Shown piece after piece: positions 43,455 through 46,497 of a DNA stretch of 46,497 bases; the stretch's first letter is position 1; each line of letters starts with the position of its first letter. The notes beneath the pieces are model-generated. The model was not told the origin of the DNA and did not search any database. It was given only the letters and a program-made list of their open reading frames with translations. Both the position numbers and the translations under genes were made by a program. Source of the stretch: Bacteroidia bacterium. GTDB taxonomy: Bacteria > Bacteroidota > Bacteroidia > J057. Location of the stretch: the NCBI GenBank assembly GCA_022760475.1, contig JALEFZ010000065.1, forward strand, positions 1 through 46,497, written 5' to 3'.

Positions 43455-44011
43455 TATAACTCCATCAGCCAAACCCTAACAAAACGAAGCCCTTATATTC
43501 TGACAATCAATCTATTAACAACAACCACTTAAAGCAGATGAATAAAATCAAGCATGTTAATGCCCAAAAACCTCCCTTAAACCCTCTCTAAAAACTCATA
43601 TAACCTTGTTCAATATTCAGCCCTTAGTTTCATCCCCCCAAGAGGGGATTATGGCTTTTACCCCACTCAATTAAAATCCAAACCCAAACAAGCCCGTAAA
43701 TTCAACCATAATCAAAATTCGTTCTTTATTCCTTTCATAATCCAGTTCTAAAAGACAAAAAGCAAGTAGGCCATCATAGCACCCTTTTATTAGGGAACAG
43801 GTTCCTCATGCTTAAATGGATTATTGATTCAATACTTTTCCTGATGCCTATAATGAAAAACACAGGGCTTCAAGAAAATTATTAGTGCGACCTGGCATAA
43901 TTCTGTGGAATCGGGGAAGATAAATCAAGCCCCGTTAGGCAGGAAATGATGAAAGTCAGGCCATCCCCATAACAACAAACAAGTTTTTCAGTCAATTAAA
44001 ATTTAACAACT

Positions 44012-45076
44012 ATGTCAACTCTAGTAAAAGTTTATGAGCATGAAGGCTTCCGTGGAAAATCAAAGGAGCTCAAGGAAGGCGAGTACGCATCTATGTCTTC
44101 TATTATCGGAAATGACAAAATCAGTTCACTCAGGGTTCCTGAAGGTTATTATATCCGAATTTATGCTGACTCTGGTTTTAGGGGACGTAACATTCCTTTA
44201 TTCCAGGGCAATTACAATGACATCCCAAACTGGAATGACCGTATTTCTTCGATAAAGGTTTTCAAGCACGATAGCAGGATTTTTCCCATCGTTCAGTTTT
44301 TTGTCCATAGCAATTATGGTGGACAGCACCAGACATTGGCCGCTACAGGTCCTCAGTCAAACTACAACCAGCCTTTCTTCGATAATGACTCTATTTCTTC
44401 GATGAAAGTACCCCAAGGAACGAAGGTAGTTCTGTATACTGATGTAGATTTCAAGGGTACTAAGCGTGAATTCGCAGCGGGTAATTATCCTAGTCTGTCA
44501 ACTTTTGGATGGAATGACAGGGTTTCCAGTATTCAAATCATCAACCCGGGTCTTGAGTTGGTTCATATTGAATACCTGGAGGAAATTACCGTTCCAAATG
44601 GCAATCCTGTGGCCCTTTCTAGTGCGATCGTCAACGAAAGTGATGTTACACAAAAAGCAGTAATGGTTCTGACCAAGGAATTATCCGAGTCCAGCACCCG
44701 TTCCTTCAGTAATTCCACCATGATAGGAATATCTGTAAGTAGCACGGCAAAGGTTGGGATAAGCGGCCCCCTATCCGCTGAAGTCTCTACAACCATTACA
44801 TCGACACTGGAGAATACATTCACCATTGGTGAGGAAGATACAGTCAGCGAAACGGTCAGCTTCGGACAGTCTCTTGAGGTAGTCATTCCACCTAAATCTG
44901 TAGGTACGGGAACCATTATCCTGACTCCCCAAAAGTACGATGTGAAGGTTCGCTATACTTTCCGCCTGATCGGGACAGATATAACAGTAACCGAAGATGC
45001 AAACATTTTCATCGAAACTTACCACGAAAGTGAAGGTATCATCGATACTTATCCAGTCATAAAAACAGTTGTTTAG
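44012..45076 (+). CDS. Beta/gamma-crystallin double domain fused to an aerolysin-like pore-forming module
   Basis: A 354-residue protein with no signal peptide (starts MSTLVKVYEHEGFRG). Residues 3-178 are four Greek-key motifs, i.e. two beta/gamma-crystallin domains. Each motif carries the calcium-type (N/D)(N/D)xx(S/T)S signature: NDKISS (34-39), NDRISS (75-80), NDSISS (125-130) and NDRVSS (168-173). Residues about 182-354 are Ser/Thr/Val-rich alternating strands: VPNGNPVALSSAIVNESD, ISVSSTAKVGISGPLSAEVS, a SETVSFGQSLEVVIPPKSVG segment and VKVRYTFRLIGTDITVTED. This pattern, including an amphipathic Ser/Thr hairpin at about 238-270, is that of the aerolysin/ETX-MTX2 pore-forming module. The design parallels crystallin-fused aerolysin-like proteins of amphibians. 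Prediction: calcium- or glycan-dependent membrane-binding toxin. The crystallin part is clear; the aerolysin call is by pattern and weaker. Confidence 0.8.
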   Translation: MSTLVKVYEHEGFRGKSKELKEGEYASMSSIIGNDKISSLRVPEGYYIRIYADSGFRGRNIPLFQGNYNDIPNWNDRISSIKVFKHDSRIFPIVQFFVHSNYGGQHQTLAATGPQSNYNQPFFDNDSISSMKVPQGTKVVLYTDVDFKGTKREFAAGNYPSLSTFGWNDRVSSIQIINPGLELVHIEYLEEITVPNGNPVALSSAIVNESDVTQKAVMVLTKELSESSTRSFSNSTMIGISVSSTAKVGISGPLSAEVSTTITSTLENTFTIGEEDTVSETVSFGQSLEVVIPPKSVGTGTIILTPQKYDVKVRYTFRLIGTDITVTEDANIFIETYHESEGIIDTYPVIKTVV

Positions 45077-45209
45077 TGTGTAATTTCTGAATATTGCCAG
45101 GCAGGGGGCTTACAAAATAGTCTTTTTGTAAAAATATCCCTTCAAGGTAGGCACAGGCCTTATCAAACTGCCTGAAAATTTGATCGTCTAAGCCAGATTT
45201 CAGTAATCT

Positions 45210-45241
45210 AAAAGAGCTACCCAGCTAAGGGTAGCTCTTTT
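45210..45241. terminator. Bidirectional rho-independent terminator
   Basis: Perfect 13-bp stem AAAAGAGCTACCC (45210-45222) and GGGTAGCTCTTTT (45229-45241) with a 6-base loop. It lies between the convergent crystallin/aerolysin-like gene and the fibronectin-repeat gene and can serve both. Confidence 0.85.
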
Positions 45242-45276
45242 CAGACTAATTTTATTTCTGGCATCTATGCCTTAGC

Positions 45277-46497
45277 TTATTGCTTAATGAAGCTTTTTCG
45301 CAGCATCCTGCCATCCTCTGTACGTACGGCAAGTACATAAACACCCTTGGTCAAGTTAGAGATATCCAACTGTTGGCTGGGCTTGTCTTGACGCATCACA
45401 ACTTGCCCGGTCAGGTTAAGCACCAATACCTCCTGAGCAGCCTCAGGCGTCTCGAAGTACAAGATGCTTTCAACAGGATTGGGATACAGATGTAAGCCAG
45501 CTAGTTTGGTTTTTCCATCCTCAAGTAACTCCTGCCCTCCATTAGAAACCTCCTCGACTCTGGAGAACGAGTTCCCTCCATTGGAAATACCTGTGATGAT
45601 GATGGCATCCAGGAATATCCTGTCGTTTTTAGCGTTTCCAAAGTTTCTGAAGCGGAAGGTTCCATTGCTCACCAGGTTATAATTTGCACTGCCTAATACC
45701 ACAGTTCCATTGTAGAAGGTATTGTTGTTGATGCTGGAACCATCTTTTGTCCAACTGGCAACTGTTACATAGCCAGAACCATCATTGTACTGCAGCTCGA
45801 AGTATTCTCCATTTTCCATTCCAACCGGGCGGAAATAGAAATCTACTTCAACTGAGTTATAGCTGCTCAAATCAAATGGATCTGAGGTTGTCAAGGAAGA
45901 TGATGAACCATTTCTAATGCGATTGGTGCGTGTCCCCTCCCATGCATGAGTGCTATTCGAGGCCCTGTTATTGTCTGATCCTCCATCATTCCAGTCGTCC
46001 CAGCCTGTCTCAAAGTAGCTCGCAGAAATAACCGTAGAACCACCGCCTGCAGACTGAGTAGTTACCGCAAGCGCAGAGCTTTGAGCGGAAGGATTTCCTG
46101 CGGCATCACTGGCCGAAACCGTAACAGAATAATTGGTAGAGGCACTGAGGCCAGAGAAGGAATAAGAAGTTCCTGAGGTGGTGCCGTCCAGGCTTCCATC
46201 CAAATAAACCGAGTAAGAAGTAACCCCTACATTATCTGTTGAGGCATTCCATGAGACGTCAAACGAACTGGTAGTTATATTTGATGAAGCAAGGCCTGTA
46301 GGTACGGACGGTGGATCTGTATCCGGCGCAGCAGCGGTTGTTACTGAAAGTGCGGAGCTTTGAGCGGAAGGGTTACCAGCAGCATCGCTTGCAGCTACAG
46401 TTACAGCGTAATTTGTAGACGCATTCAGCCCAGAGAAGGAATAAGAGGTACCTGAGGTGGTTCCATCCAGGCTACCATCCAGGTAAACCGAATAAGA
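45277..46497 (-). CDS. T9SS-exported fibronectin type III-repeat protein (C-terminal part; starts beyond the window)
   Basis: The frame is open to the window edge, so the 406 residues seen are the C-terminal part. It begins within tandem fibronectin III modules (VPTGLASSNITTSSFDVSWNAS, TSYSVYLDGSLDG, TSYSFSGLSASTNYSVTVSASDAAGNPS). A beta-sandwich domain follows (about 100 residues after the last module, with FETGWDDWNDGGSDN, ARNSTHAWEG-like text and RFRNFGNAKNDRIFLDAIIITGI), similar to carbohydrate-binding or MAM-like domains often found before T9SS tails. The end is a type A T9SS sorting domain (LYPNPVESILYFE, LTGQVVMRQD, GVYVLAVRTEDGRMLRKSFIKQ). Such proteins are often secreted proteases, with the catalytic domain at the N-terminus, here unseen. 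An apparent start at 46203 is an internal TTG and is not used. Confidence 0.85.
   Translation of the reverse strand, partial: SYSVYLDGSLDGTTSGTSYSFSGLNASTNYAVTVAASDAAGNPSAQSSALSVTTAAAPDTDPPSVPTGLASSNITTSSFDVSWNASTDNVGVTSYSVYLDGSLDGTTSGTSYSFSGLSASTNYSVTVSASDAAGNPSAQSSALAVTTQSAGGGSTVISASYFETGWDDWNDGGSDNNRASNSTHAWEGTRTNRIRNGSSSSLTTSDPFDLSSYNSVEVDFYFRPVGMENGEYFELQYNDGSGYVTVASWTKDGSSINNNTFYNGTVVLGSANYNLVSNGTFRFRNFGNAKNDRIFLDAIIITGISNGGNSFSRVEEVSNGGQELLEDGKTKLAGLHLYPNPVESILYFETPEAAQEVLVLNLTGQVVMRQDKPSQQLDISNLTKGVYVLAVRTEDGRMLRKSFIKQ
46051..46497 (-). repeat. Near-identical tandem fibronectin III units, 279-bp period
   Basis: The stretch 46051-46218 is closely repeated at 46330-46497, an offset of exactly 279 bp (93 codons). 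Long runs match at the DNA level, including AGCTTTGAGCGGAAGG and CCAGAGAAGGAATAAGA. The DNA-level similarity shows recent unit duplication; more copies probably lie beyond the window. Confidence 0.75.

Larger units (their letters stand above)
43015..44011. other. Gene-poor kilobase between the toxin-antitoxin pair and the crystallin/aerolysin-like gene
   Basis: About 1 kb without an intact gene. It contains the remains of an IS3-type element (43217-43454). From 43455 to 44011 I see no gene and no strong hairpin; this 557-base stretch is the leader of the crystallin/aerolysin-like gene. It is AT-rich and has many short stop-interrupted frames. Confidence 0.6.

Noticed and set aside
46051..46497. 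CRISPR or insertion sequence repeat
   Set aside because: The repeats are in frame and encode fibronectin III modules.

Overview
This window looks like a chromosomal segment of a Bacteroidota bacterium. The evidence is the many secreted proteins with a C-terminal type IX secretion (T9SS, gliding/Por) sorting domain, PKD-repeat giant proteins, a one-piece hybrid histidine kinase/AraC regulator, and start sites that mostly lack a Shine-Dalgarno sequence. The mix is most reminiscent of Saprospiria/Cytophagia-like free-living groups, but no rRNA or other taxonomic marker is present, so I do not go below phylum with confidence. No tRNA, rRNA or CRISPR array was found.

Layout. (1) 1-4.0 kb: the start of a G8-like secreted protein and a TPR/histidine-kinase/receiver/AraC hybrid regulator. 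(2) 4.6-6.5 kb: a secreted CocE/alpha-amino-acid-ester-hydrolase-type serine hydrolase. (3) 6.6-14.4 kb: three tandem paralogous T9SS cargo proteins, the largest with two lamin-tail (LTD) domains. (4) 14.8-18.3 kb: a plus-strand operon of an Nramp-like transporter and the three subunits of 5-oxoprolinase (pxpA, pxpB, pxpC). (5) 18.3-22.1 kb: an orphan cytoplasmic protein and an ECF sigma factor operon whose second gene joins an inner-membrane anti-sigma-like head to an outer-membrane barrel-like tail, followed by a PKD lipoprotein. (6) 22.1-34.9 kb: five PKD-repeat T9SS proteins, four of them clear paralogs, with a secreted amidohydrolase inserted. (7) 35.0-42.4 kb: a pentapeptide-like membrane protein, a DegQ/HtrA protease, an OmpA-type lipoprotein and the tRNA modification GTPase mnmE. 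(8) 42.4-45.1 kb: an accessory patch with a frameshifted RelE/ParE toxin and its antitoxin, a dead IS3-type transposase, and a protein combining two calcium-type beta/gamma-crystallin domains with an aerolysin-like pore-forming module. (9) 45.3 kb to the end: the C-terminal part of a fibronectin type III repeat T9SS protein.

How it works together: most of the window is devoted to the cell surface and secretion (about ten T9SS cargos, a periplasmic protease, an OmpA lipoprotein, an envelope-sensing sigma operon). Nearly every surface gene has its own hairpin terminator, so these are mostly single-gene units. Regulation is hinted at by a palindrome TAGGTA-N4-TACCTA found upstream of the hybrid regulator itself, the G8 protein and one LTD-family paralog, and by three CGTCATA repeats exactly 21 bp apart next to the regulator gene.

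The most striking item is the crystallin/aerolysin-like protein at 44,012-45,076. It has the same overall design as the vertebrate beta/gamma-crystallin-fused aerolysin-like proteins, carries four intact calcium-type motifs and has no secretion signal.
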